This document shows, piece after piece, positions 48,079 to 60,399 of a stretch of DNA of 64,000 nucleotides. The stretch is taken from positions 558,001 through 622,000 of the forward strand of contig BJKQ01000017.1 in the NCBI GenBank assembly GCA_006538405.1, given 5' to 3'. The notes beneath the pieces are model-generated. The model did not search any database. It was not told the DNA's origin and saw nothing but the letters and a program-made list of their open reading frames with translations. The position numbers and the translations under genes are program-made. This DNA comes from Hansfordia pulvinata (Eukaryota; Ascomycota; Sordariomycetes; Xylariales). Position 1 is the stretch's first letter, and the number at the start of each line of letters is the position of its first letter.

Positions 48079-51000
48079 GCGTTGTCTATTTCGGAAGGGG
48101 TTCACGTCTGTTATGAAATCATTTCTCGCGCGATAGCCACACATCAAAGTCGCGTTGTGGCCGGTCATGATGGGTTTGGGTTTTGCTTGCTTTTTTACTG
48201 GGTGTTTGATTGTGTACCATAAGGGTTATGGGGGTTCATACCAGGATTTGTCCGTCGAGGCATAATCAAGTCCACCAAATGAAATTTCTTCAAAGCACAC
48301 CTCTGGTGTTTGCCACTTCGCTGTGGTGCCCTACCGTCCGTCGGCCTGTTTGTGATGTTCTTCGCGGGGCTCGCGTTCTTGTTGTTGATCCACATCGCTC
48401 GACGCGTCGTCTTGGTCGCGTCGCGTCAGGTGCCCTGTGGATGGAGTCGGCGTGGTTCCCCGTGTGGTCCGTATCCGTAGTGCCGCATCTCCGTTCTAGG
48501 TTCTAGGTCCTTGCTATGAGTCACTCTTGTATGACTGTGATCTCGCCTTGTCGTGTGATGCCATTGTGTGGAGGATCATGCAGCCACGTCGCCCTCGGTA
48601 GAAAGTATCGCGTGGTGCAACATGGCCAATCGTATCCCCTGCAGGCTGTGAGGCCCCTCTCTTGCCCATTGGGGAGATGCCCTGCGCGGCGTGTGATCCG
48701 GGTCCCATCGAGAAGCTCTGCAGACGAGTTGAGATACTCTTGGGTCGCGTTTGTGCTGTCTGCTGCGTTTATAGTCCTGGTCGTTGATTTCGTTCCTTGC
48801 GCATGCAGCCTGTTACGGTATTCTTGAAATATATAGTTTCTTCCTCTACCCGGCTTGTCTGTTCTGGGTGTGAACTCTACGTGCGTTCTGACTCGCTCTG
48901 GGTGTGACGTCGTGAGATTCTGTGAGCCTCGTGGGCGCAGTCATGGACCTTCGTCACGATGCCTGGTGTTCCGGGTCTGGGCCTGTGCCACGACACCGGG
49001 TATGCATATACTCCTATTTTGGCCGTTTCTCGGAATACAGCGTGCTCATGTGGTGTTGTACCGTAGCAATTCTGATTCTGTGTTTTTTTGTTTCTTCTGC
49101 TTCTTTTGTTTTGTCGGCGATGATCGTAGTGTCACCGTTCACGCAATAAATTACTGTCTCCAGCTTTTATATTTGAGCTGAGGACCAAGGTCATAGCAGC
49201 GCAATACTCGTATCCTGGGCACTTCTTTGCCGTGGTGTAGCCTAGCTACGTCAGTCATGTCAATTTCGCCGACGACGTTGGTTGTGGTTTTCGTTGTAGG
49301 TGCAGCGTCGTTGGTGACGTCCACATGGCAGCATTGGACGTGCCTCTGAAATATTGGCCATCGGAGCATCGATCTGCTACGGAGACATCCTTATATATCT
49401 CGGCGGTCAACTTTTGGCAGTTCGTGTGTAGAACCGGTAAGGGTCGCCACAGGGTTGTACATTGGACTCTACGAACCGACTGACATGCCTGGAACGGACT
49501 CAGATATCGGAAATGGAGCAAGACGTCCACATGTCAAAAATTGAACAGTGCTGTGTCGCAATGTACGCAACAATACATCACACCGTTCTAGGTACATGTT
49601 ATTGCTGCATATGGTTACGGGTTCTCGCATCCGGGTGCTGAGGGCCGATGTCTGTCTTAACATATCAATATTAAAGCTGTTTTGCTGTCTCGAGGCAAAT
49701 TCTCGACCTTGCGTGAAACTGCAGTATACTGACCCCGAAATCATTCGTTTCTGATGGTTGAATGCCGATGGTCAACTAGATTCTCATATCTGGTTGGTGT
49801 GCGCTATCTGCTCGACTAATATTTTTCTACGTGTCAATATTCATCATTAGCCGATATGCAAAACACAAGAATAACAATCCGACCGGAGTAAGCAATAATG
49901 CCAGTTGAAATGTCTTCTTAATATTGGTCAGGTGAGAAACAGCCCACGACACGGCTGTTCGTGCCCATTACATCAAGGCGACGTCGGATGACGCACTCCC
50001 GCACGGCTGGTCGATGACTGAAAAGCCACGCAAGGAATGACCGATCCCTATCTCACACGAATTCGGTATTTTACGATCAGCCGCAATACAGGGTGAAGAA
50101 GATCCTCGGCCCCAACGTTGCTGACTACTGGTAGCTGATACACTACATGTGTGTTTAAGCATCGTGCCATGGGAGTAGTGCTCTTTAAATGGGGAGAAAC
50201 ACAGGTTCAGACAGTTCATACTGCAAATATAACAACTGCCAGGAATATTATATAGTGGCAATACCACCTCATATGACAGCATGTTGCAGATACTCTCCTT
50301 GTACTGTGATATGGCCAAGCCTGTCCTGCTGCCAGCAACATCGGGACCGGGGCCAAGGTCGGCAGCTAATCCAAGTGATCCAGTGAGACAGATCGTCACT
50401 CGCCGGCGACGGGCTGCCAGTGATAGGGATCGTTTCCTTGATCCTACCAGTACTGAGACGAATGCTGCCTACTTGCCTTGATACGAAGCACCGCGTTGGG
50501 CTGAGTGGACGTTCATAACTAAACATTCACCTTGCACACGGGCAAGAATAGACACACACAGCCCCCCCTCTAGCCATCCCCGACACATACACGCAGGACG
50601 GCACCAGCGGCAGAAGACAAGCCTCGATATCCGACCTGATACGGGTAAAACCACACCCCAGTCTCCGATGTGCGACGCGGGACACGGCAAGACTTTGGCG
50701 ATACTTCCACGACAGGGCAGTCGGTGTTTTTGATATCTAGCAACTTGTCAACAAACGGCTACAGCCATCGCATATCATGAACAAACCATTCGATGAAATC
50801 GGAATTAACGTTGACTTGTAATAAAACCCTTTTAAACAAGCCTTTAACAATTGATAGAGCATAGCTCAGAGCAGTTAGCACATTGCGGTTCAGATATGAG
50901 ATAGAAGACAAGCAAAACCCCGCAAGACATCATAAAGCTTACGCCTTCATCTTTTCACACAGGTGCTAAGCACGGGCAGGTTTTTCCACGTTGTGGACGG

Positions 51001-53203
51001 GTGAGTCATGTCACCACCTGGAGCAACACATGGCCTACTGCACAGGAGGGTTGCAAGTCGGCAACATATGGAAGCGCGAGGTTACACAGCCACAAGCCAG
51101 CCGGGCCTTCTTCGTGGTCGTCACGAGATGCGGTGATCGGGAGACGCACAGCCAAGCACATGGGGTGGTCCAAAAGCAAGTGAGTCGAGGCCAAGCCTTT
51201 GAATAAGCCATCGGAGTTGACCTCTGGGCAATCCACGGACGCGTACCGCCCCATCTGCTCCGGTGGTATGCTAGGCGACCCGGACTGGCCGACCTAGAGC
51301 GATCGTCTCGATGACAGCGCTGTGGCTCGTGGCTGTGTACCAGGCCAACGCAATGCAAGAGGACATAGCATTCAGTGCTCTAAGCGAGCGGAGATGGTGC
51401 GTCACATGGAGGACTCATGAAGTCGATGGCATCACGGGTAATAGGCAGCCGTCCGACCAGCAAGAAGACCTATCAGGGGCGCAAAGCAGGCGGGAAACGC
51501 CAGCCACAGTGCCATGCCATAGCAGGGCCCAAATCGTGTGATGTCGGTGGACCTGGCCTATGTCCCCATGTACCGGGCACTCGTGCACTGTGGCTGCCCG
51601 ATCTCTGCAAGTGTGGCTGAGCGGCTGTGTGGCTGAGGCAGCCCGCCCAATCTAGCCTAGACCGGCCATATGGAATTATCTCGGCGAGTTCCAACTCTGC
51701 GAGTCCCCCAGGATCAACGTGGGTAGCTACCTAAGGTAGCCGTGCTGCTGGATGGATTGGACGGATCACTCATCTGTCAATGCAAGCCAACTGGCAAGAA
51801 TACTCGTACGCCGAGCCCGCTCCCATTGGATCACCAGGCTGCCATACCAAGGCTCGATGCGTGGATCGACAGGAACCGCCCACTCTGGCTGGCTGATTGC
51901 ATCGAGCCAAAGTCTACTGCAAGCATCTCAAGAGCCAGCCGCCCGCCGTGGGAACTCGCGACGGTCGATGTGAGAATTTGCACCTGCACTCGCTCTGCTC
52001 TCTCGGGGTGTGGCACCCTCCAACACACTTGTTCCCCAAGACGAACAGCCAGAGGTCGCTCGACACTACTCAGAAGCCATCGCCACCTTGGCCGTTTTCG
52101 CCCGGATATACAAACATCCCATTACCAGATTCACAGACTACAAGTGCCCGCCCGGATAACAGCGCGGACAGAGAACTGGGGCCCCTCCCCTCTTCACCTT
52201 GCTTTCAAGGTTCACGCCGTGCGCATGGACAGTCAAGAAACCAAAATAGTAGTCTTGTGGCCTGGCGTGACCACCACATCACCTTGGCTGAACCCGGACG
52301 CGGGCCGACGGCTCGCCTACGCGCACACAGGACGACCTCGCTGCCCCCCCTCCAGGGAGCGAGGGATCCAGAGCGGGATGATTCTCGCCACCGCCTGATT
52401 TTAAGGCCGAGCAGATACTTGCCCGTATCTGCGGCCCCGGCGGCGCGCGGGGGTGGGACAGATAGACAGAGAGAGAAAGAGAGAGCGGGGAGGGGGATGG
52501 GGGGCCCTGGAGACCATTGTGTAAAAATAAAGGCGAATTTTGCCCCTCGGGACCACCGACCAGTGCCTACGCGAAGCCCGGAGCGGGTGCTGTTGCTGAG
52601 TTTGGCCGCCGCCTAAGGGGACCGCCGTGCCACTCCCGCGCGCCTACGAGGATTGGTTTCAGCCATTCTCAAGGATTCTCCCCTTCACCTACTGAGTGCG
52701 GATGAAGGAGCCGCGAGACCTCCGTTAGGGATACCCACCGCTGCTAAGTCGCTGGCGCCGTGCTCTAATCCCGATCGAGCCCCCGCTAAGCCACTTATTC
52801 GATAACTGAGCGTCACAAGTATAACGAGTACCCGACACTGCCTCTGCAAGCACGTGCTCAGTGCGATGTCTCTCTGGGTTCGTGATTCCCAGGTCTTTGG
52901 ACTGGTGGGGCCCCTTGTTTATCAAAGTCGCCTCTCTGTTGCGTACAAGCAAGCGCCCCGTACGACTACGTCGTGCGAGAGCAAGGCAGTGCGCGATGCT
53001 GACTCTCACAGGAATCACACCCCTCCCCCCCTCTTTCTCCCCGTCTGCGTGGCGACGATGTTCTCAGCCAGCCGAGAGCTGACACATTCGCGAACTTTTA
53101 CAAACCCCGATCAGCTAGACTTGCGGGCTCTTTGTGGTAGCCCCGCCCCGCCAGAGCGTAAGAGCACCTGGTCGGCACCCGTACGATGACCTGGTTAGCA
53201 AGA

Positions 53204-53214
53204 CCCCCCCCCCC
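53204..53214. repeat. Poly-C run (11 C)
   Basis: Eleven consecutive C in the gene-poor region. No associated gene is seen. Confidence 0.85.
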
Positions 53215-54929
53215 TCGGCGACCACGAGCGAAAGACTCGTCCAAGAGGGCACGTGCGGGGCACCTGGGAAAACCCGTGGCGGGGATAGCGGGCCATTGCG
53301 ACCCTCTCAACCAGTCGAAGTCTGTCGGAACTGGCCAGCCAGAACGTTTGGTGCTTCGATGCGTGCGAGCAACAGGCATCTCCGCGCGCTTGCGTTGTGG
53401 TGTTTCTGATATTAGAACCCGGCATGCGAGGTTCTCGTACACCGACAGTGGTTGGGACTCTCCAAAGCCACCAGACCAGGCTGACCGAGCCCAGTCTTTC
53501 GGGGTTGGAGATACGATATCGTCTACTGCAGGCTTGGTCCCCAGGCCAGGTTGGAGCAGATCTTGGTAGTCATTCGACTGGCCGGCTGCCGGGGGCCGCG
53601 TATGGGGTGGGGGAGGGGGCTGCAGCCAGCTTCTCCTGCATCTTCTTCTTGTTCTCCGTCGTGGTCTTCACCTCAACTAGACGGGGCAGCTCGCATACCG
53701 CGCGCCGTGCTCCGCAGAAACCCAACCTTGCTGTATCCGCTGCCGCCACTTGGCCCGATACGTTGACCGTCGCGTCTGAGGGAGGGGCGGGCACTCGAGT
53801 GAACCCCGGTCTAGCCGCGAGGTCGACGTATGCTAGGATAAAGTGGTGGCTACGGAAGAGCAACCGGCCTCTCCCGCACGCCGAGTTATCGGCCACTTGC
53901 CGCAAAGCACGGACTGGCCTGGCTTGTCGAGACCAAGCCTGACCAGCCACGGCCGAGTGAGGCCTCTGCCATTGTTGCACCCGCCCATGATGATTCAAGA
54001 TCTCATGGAAGTCGTGCCCCCCCCTAGGCCCTGCCCGCACTCGTGTAAGATGTAGGCTCCACGAGAATCTATCGTGACCCATGAGAGGATCCGAGCAGGT
54101 CCTCGAAACGCGCTTGACTTGTATTGGGTGAAATACTATAGAGGAACTCTTCGCCCAAGACCTCGTCGATTCGAAGAGCGAGGGTGGAATTTTCCAAAAG
54201 CTTCGCTGCAGATCGCCAACACCGAAGAGGACTGGGTCGAATCGGTCACTCGCAAGAGTCTAGCGCTGGTCGCGACTGTGAAAGTAGCCGATAGGCCAGC
54301 CAGTGCCAGCCCACTTCTGCCCGCAACTACTGCTACTCCGCACAGGTGCAAGTCTACCTAGCGGCTGGGCAAGGCTGTTGCTCCGAAGAGACAAGCACAC
54401 GAACACTCACAAGCTTGTGTCGCCATTGGCCGGTTGCTGACCTACGTTGGAGACAAGGCGGCCGTGACCCTTGCCGCGTACCCACCACGCGGTCTGGTCG
54501 GCAGCAACAACAAGGGTTGGAGAAGGTCGAAGGAAAAAGAGTCAAGGCAGCGGTTGGGGTGACCCACCTGCGATGCAAGACAAGGTAGGGCGACACGGGC
54601 CGGGGCAAAGTAAGGTTAGCTGATGAGGCGGCGTGAGCGGGTAAGCTGGAACCTCGTCGTCTCCAAAGCACAGGCAGGTCGCTCGCTACTAGGGCTAAGG
54701 GTTGTCGATTGGAGAAGGCAGGTCACCGAAGCCCACGAACGATTAGCCGGCAGCTGGGCCTCCAGCCCCCAGAGCAGGGAAGCTCACGATGATGCGTCTG
54801 CACGGGGGTGGACAGGAAGCAAGGCCCAGCTCTATCTAGAACGATGGTGGTGGAAGCCGCTGGCTGGGGTGCGGATTCACTCGCACCCCATAGAGGTGGA
54901 CTCGTTCTAGGTCGCTGACCTGATGTGTC

Positions 54930-54946
54930 TGTGTGTGTGTGTGTGC
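54930..54946. repeat. TG dinucleotide microsatellite
   Basis: About eight consecutive TG/GT units, extended leftwards by an imperfect TGTGTC. Confidence 0.8.
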
Positions 54947-55573
54947 CTGGGTTGCTGGAGGCGTTGATGATCCAGGGACGTCCCATGAGTTCCCACCCAC
55001 CCATGGCGGTATCGCTGGGCCTGTACGCAAGGTAGCAGGGGAGACTTCAATAAATGTCGCACGGGTGATGGTAGAGTGAGGGCAGGGGAGAGCTGTCACA
55101 TACTCGTAGGAAGGCGGACCTGAAGCCACCCATGGCTCGGTGTACTCCGAATGCGTGAACGAGCTATCTGAGCGAGCCGTTGTCGAGGGAAGGTCACATC
55201 CATCCATCGAAGACGATGCTGACAATGGAAGCCAGCCCAAGCCCGTGACCCCGGTCGCGTGGAGGTGCGCGCTGGGCTAGTACTCGCTTTAGCAGGATAC
55301 GAACATCAAGTGAGCTAATTGAGTACCTATACGGCTAATTACCTTGTGCAGATACATGGGGATGTGCGTAGGAATGTACCTAGATTATCTGGGTACGAGG
55401 GTCTGGGTGAGGGGGCATGGGTCGAGTTTGCGAGTGATGAATGCCAGTCATCCCGGGGCAGACTCGAGATTCGATCCAGCGCCATGGAAGGTCCGCGCCG
55501 GAAGTTTTCAGCTGGCCAGCTGAATACCCGACGGCAGTGCCGACTGCCCATCGCCCGCGCCGCCTTGAGCGTG

Positions 55574-55597
55574 AGGTACCTAGGTACCTAGGTACCT
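55574..55597. repeat. Triple tandem AGGTACCT palindrome
   Basis: Three head-to-tail copies of the perfect palindrome AGGTACCT at 55574, 55582 and 55590, forming a 24-nt self-complementary block. The same word occurs singly at 956, 18062, 18277 and 29416. Confidence 0.9.
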
Positions 55598-56352
55598 CCT
55601 AAGCAAGCCGTCCATGACCACCAATCACATCCAATCCATCCCATGCATGCCTTCACGGACTCGTCAAGTCAGAGCTATTGATTCCGCAGCGCCGGAACAG
55701 CCGCCGCAACGTCCCTTCTGCGTACGAGCGCGCGTGGGAGTTGCCACTCGCGCGACATCACCAGGTCACTCCGAGACGTGGCGCGCATCGCACTGGAAGA
55801 GACCAAAACATGAACAGGTGGGCTGCTGTTGTGGGTAGGATCCCCCTTCAGAGACTGGCACGACTGGCAAAGAGCAATATGAGTGGGAAAGTGGGAAATC
55901 TGATCGCATTGCAAACTCATGGGCACCGATTTCGGTGCGAGACCTTTCTGATTCAAGTTCGGCTGATCCCAACATTGAAGGTCACGAGCTTCCAAGTCGC
56001 GATCTGCCTACTCGCACCTACCTCCTTCGTGAGGCAGTACTCCGCAGGTTGGTACTTCATTCTACGAGTACGTACGGAGCACGAGCACAGTCACCGTGGG
56101 CAGGCCGTGCTCTTATGGCACCACTCAACACGCGCTGCCGAAGTGCCAGGCAATGGGGCCTGGACAGATGGCAACGTCGCGGGCAAAGAGGCGCAAACAT
56201 GCCACGACGCCGCCCGGGTCGCGCCGCCAACGCCTCAGATCTCATGCGCCCGCCTCTGGGTAAGGTGAAGGGCTCGTCCTGCACAACGCAGTGTCAACCC
56301 CGCGGGTGGTCGTGCAGCTGGTGGTGGCGGAAGCTTAAGGCTCCTTGCAGTG

Positions 56353-56353
<1 letters not shown>

Positions 56354-56385
<32 letters not shown>
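56354..56385. repeat. CCG trinucleotide microsatellite
   Basis: About ten consecutive CCG units. It is non-coding as far as I can see. Confidence 0.85.
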
Positions 56386-57117
56386 TCCCTCCCGAGCACC
56401 TGAGGATCAGGCAAATCTCAGGGACGGCGGGGGGTGTCCCTGGAAGGCTCACTCTCTTGCCGTCCTGGCAGGCCCTCTTGGCTCAAGACAAGACGATAGC
56501 GACGGATGCACCAGAGTGGCTAGCTGGCTGGGTCGAATGAACGATTTGCATGCAGGTCGCCAACGTCGTTTCGGGGGCCGGGCGATGTGAAAGCGCGATG
56601 AATCATGGCCCTGCGTAAGGTAGGCAGGTACCGACAAGACAGACGGACGCGGGCAAAGTGCGCCTCGGTGGGCAGCTCTGGGCGCCCGCGGTCTATGCAG
56701 GGTCTGATACATTGAGCAACAAGCAAAGCCCAGCCACCCACTGCGCTGCGGAGACGGCGGGCGGCTGTTGACGTCGATCCAAAGATGGCGGCGTGCGAGC
56801 TCGTACAAGGTCCGTTTGCGTTGCGACGCACACGAGATGGACTTGGCTGTGCGGGAAGCCGGTGACTTGGTTGCCGGCATCGCAAGACAAATCCCCGTTC
56901 TTCCGCGACCGAGAGAATGCTTCGGGGTGCTCCCTCGAGCAGCCAAGAAGCGCGCGGAAGTCGACTCCACACCTGCGGCACTTAAACGCGAGAGCCACCA
57001 ACGTCCACGATCGGCTGCGAGTGGGCTTCCGCCTCGGCGGTATTCAAGCGGGTTAGCGCCTTCTGTATGTTCCCCAACCACACGTAACCCGCACGTCTTG
57101 CACAGTCGAGACGACGG

Positions 57118-57141
57118 GACGACGACGACGACGACGACGAC
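57118..57141. repeat. GAC trinucleotide microsatellite (8 units)
   Basis: Eight consecutive GAC units, with imperfect GAC/ACG flanks. No gene is seen around it. Confidence 0.85.
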
Positions 57142-59469
57142 ACTGGCCATGGCTGAGCTGGAGGCGGGGGGTTTTCAGAGGAGAATGTCACAGGAGGGGC
57201 CAAGGGTCAGGCGGACGGCGGTCCGCACCAGACAAATCATCCATCCGTTGTGAGGCAGATCGCCCGCACGTGTCTGCTCGTGGGCGTGCGCGATCAAGAC
57301 ATGGCCATCACATGGTCAGCCGCCGCCGATGGAGGCCCAAGACCGGGTACGAGCACAGGTGAAGGGACACCACAGATGGCATTGTTGGTCAAGGGTTATC
57401 GAGGGCCGGTCAGGACCGCTGATCCGGGCCCCACCGGCATTGCTTTTCGTCTTGCTTTGGGCATTGGCAGCCTCATCAACATCCCCGGTGCCGCAGCCCT
57501 CAACGACGCGACGCGGGCCAGCCTGTCTGTTACGTCATGCGCGACCAGGCCGATCTCTCGTATGGCCTGACGATGAGTGGGCAGTACTCAACCACGAGAA
57601 CGATGTGCCCTTCTTCGTCGTCTCCATCAGCCGAGAAGAAACATGCCATGCGAGGAGACCGAGTGCTCACGGCGCCCCTGTCTCCAATCACAAACCCCCG
57701 AAGCTGCCTGCGCGCCAGCCTCGGAGACCCTGGATCTGCCAGACTGTGCTCGGATGGACCCTGTTGTAGCGCATCAGAGACACGCTGATTACGAGACGCC
57801 GCCGTCGCAGTCCTGCCAAAGGGGACGCTCACAGACACAAGTTCCGCCCCGTTTGCCAACGCGAATCCATGCATGTCATTGCGACCTATCACTCGCCATC
57901 ATCATCGTCGTCGTCATACTCGTCATCACCCAGGTCAACCGGCAGACGAGACGGGCGGCTTGCACCCTGAACTCACCCGACGGGCCAATACGAGCTTGCA
58001 GCGTGACTGATGCTCACCACCAGACGAGCCCTCTAGAAGTCGCACAAAGCAACTTGCATCCTCATCCATCGCCTCCCGCCCGCGGCCACCCGTGAACAAA
58101 CACAACTTTTATGCACTGCCACGACGAGACAGGCGCCAAAGCGTGTGTTGGCATGATCACCTTCAGTATGCTGATGATAATCGTACTAGAGACTGATTGG
58201 CGCCGGGGTGCCAATGCTCCCGCAAGCCGCCAGACAAATGCGCCTTTACGAGGCACGGACAAGCATGGAAATCGAATACTCGCAGAAGAGGCGGGGGTGC
58301 CGACCGAGCCTCCGAAGATGTCTAGGTCAAGACGAGTGTGTGGCACCACATCGATGCAAGTACAGTGGTGGTCAGGTTACTCCATGTAGTGTCGCATCTA
58401 CTGGAACCACCAAGGTAAGAGTACTAGTGCCGTATAGGGACTAGACTTCGACCGCTCTTTTTTCTGGCGTCTGTGCCGCACGGGCACCACCCATGGACAA
58501 TTGGCAGCTACTCCATACAATGATGGAGTCTCTTTACAACCCGTCCCATTGTCCAGCAACTCTGGTGGTATCTACTGGGTGCGTGGGTGGGTAGGTGGGA
58601 AACCCAAGCACTCTGTTGGGGTCCGTCGATGCCCCCCCTCACTGCCCCGCAAACGCGGTCAACGTCTACAGATTAGCCTGGCTCTCGGTAAGCCTCTCCC
58701 AGCCACTTTGTCTCTATCACATCGAGACAGATGGCAGGCTGGCTGACGGTCAACCCCGTGGACATCCATCTCATCTAATCGTGTAAGTCCTTATCGCCTC
58801 CCAAAATAAGCCATCCGGGAAGCTCGGTGCTCGACGGGGGCCACAATGTGCTAAGACTGATCTTACGCCACTGAGCACCATCCCTTGGGTTGAGTCAGTT
58901 GGTCCTTCGACTCTGCCAGGCTTCCCTTTCCAGAAACGGACGATAGCAGACGCCTGGAAGGCAGGCGTAGGCGTGATCGTGAGCGCAGGCAGCACCACAG
59001 GGGGGACTGGCTCAGGCTCTCGGCTCCTGGATGCATCTTGCCTGATCTGCCGAGCGGGGAGGTTTCTGGTCGTGGCTACCGGTACACCGTATGCCATAAT
59101 TCTGAGGTTCCTACCGAGGGGCGAAAAGGAAGTGTGGTAGGCTTTTTCCATGTTATTCTGGGTAGCTGAGTCCAGTTATTCTGAATCCTTCGCCCAGGTT
59201 TGTGCGGCTTTCCTCGACTTCCTCGAACCCACCTCTGGCACCCCTCCTTCCAAAAAAAGACTAGCGCAGCGCGCTCTCTTTTTTCCTTTCTACTCGATTC
59301 CCTGTTCGAGCTAGAAAAGCGGGGCCTCTGGCCGACTGAGAATTTGTAGCTGATGCATTCCCAGGGCTTTTTTTAACCCCGAATGGGCGCTGAAGGACCT
59401 GGAATCAACAAAAAAAGACCTAGAGGCTCCCGCTGGCACGGGCTTCCAGAGCCATTGTGCCAGCAGCCA

Positions 59470-59487
59470 CCCCCCCCCCCCCCCCCC
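59470..59487. repeat. Poly-C run (18 C)
   Basis: Eighteen consecutive C about 0.9 kb upstream of the RPN4-like start codon, in a low-complexity cluster that continues to 59852. Confidence 0.9.
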
Positions 59488-59693
59488 TTGGGCCCCCGCT
59501 CACCCCACCAAGACGGTCTGTCTGCCTGCTACATGGGTACCTACTTGCCCAGCCAGCTCAGCCGGTGACCCGGCACCTACGCTGGATCCATTGTGGATCA
59601 CTGCTAGCCGGTACGTACCCTTATCCCCGGAGGGAATGTGCCCAGACCAAGTGCCGTCCGAACCTCTCGATAACCCTGCACACACAGGCGTGC

Positions 59694-59729
59694 GCTGCTG
59701 CTGTCGCTGCTGCTGTCGCTGCTGCTGTC
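59694..59729. repeat. 12-nt tandem repeat, three perfect copies
   Basis: The unit GCTGCTGCTGTC occurs three times head to tail, upstream of the RPN4-like gene. Confidence 0.9.
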
Positions 59730-59840
59730 TTCCAGTCTGTCTGTCTGGGACCATCTCTCTTGCTTGTTTCCACCAGCCACCCCCCTCCACCCTCCACACC
59801 ACACCACATCACACCACACCCGCGTTGAAGAAGAAGAGAA

Positions 59841-59852
59841 GGGGGGGGGGGG
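59841..59852. repeat. Poly-G run (12 G)
   Basis: Twelve consecutive G about 550 nt upstream of the RPN4-like start codon, preceded by an A/CCACA-rich tract. Confidence 0.9.
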
Positions 59853-60399
59853 TGTCAAAGTCGAAGACGATCGATGGGTCCCGATGACTACCCACTGCCG
59901 GGCTCTAGATAATACCTTACTGACCGCGGTTGATGCTAAAGCCCACACAAATTTAGCAGCATTTGTACGCTCTTTCGATCCACCAAGCTATTTCCATCCG
60001 TATATTCGCCTCCCAAACATCCTCCCCAGCGTACGCTTCGCCATCCATACATATACATCACGCCCCTCGCCCTTTTGCCTCTCTTGCCATTCCCCATCCC
60101 ACTCACCTCTTCCACAACCATCAGCACCTTCTCGGCCTTGGTCGATTCTTTCTTCCATTTCTCACTCTATTCATCTTTTCCCCATCCTGTGCTAGATATA
60201 TAACCTTCTCCCGTTCGCCACCACTTCCGGGCAGCCACCGCCTCCAGACATCTAAACCAAATCTACCCTTCCATCATCTGCCCTGGTCAACCGGCGACAG
60301 TAGACGAACCATTCTGCCTCCACAAAGAGGGTCTGGGCTCGTCACGGAATCCACACCACCAAACACACATTCAGACTCAGGACACAACCAGCCAGCATC

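Larger units (their letters stand above)
48079..60399. other. Gene-poor region of about 12.3 kb
   Basis: I could not support any gene here. Open frames are short to moderate, overlap on both strands, lack conserved motifs and do not join through plausible introns. The first 2.5 kb (48.1-50.5 kb) is noticeably more AT-rich than the rest. The region is rich in simple repeats (TG, CCG, GAC, poly-C, poly-G and a 12-nt tandem repeat) and holds TACTCGTA/TACGAGTA words at 51801, 55101 and 56063 plus a triple AGGTACCT at 55574-55597. The last ~1.2 kb probably includes the promoter and long leader of the RPN4-like gene. Non-coding RNAs, lineage-specific genes with small exons, or strongly decayed mobile elements cannot be excluded. 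Confidence 0.5.

Noticed and set aside
48079..50500. AT-richer segment after H4 considered as a RIP-degraded transposon
   Set aside because: The shift in composition is mild, and no terminal repeats or transposase or reverse-transcriptase remnants are recognisable by eye.
51742..52616. Overlapping open frames of 218 and 239 codons in the gene-poor region
   Set aside because: Two frames are open over the same DNA, the translations have no conserved segment, and there is no promoter or intron evidence.
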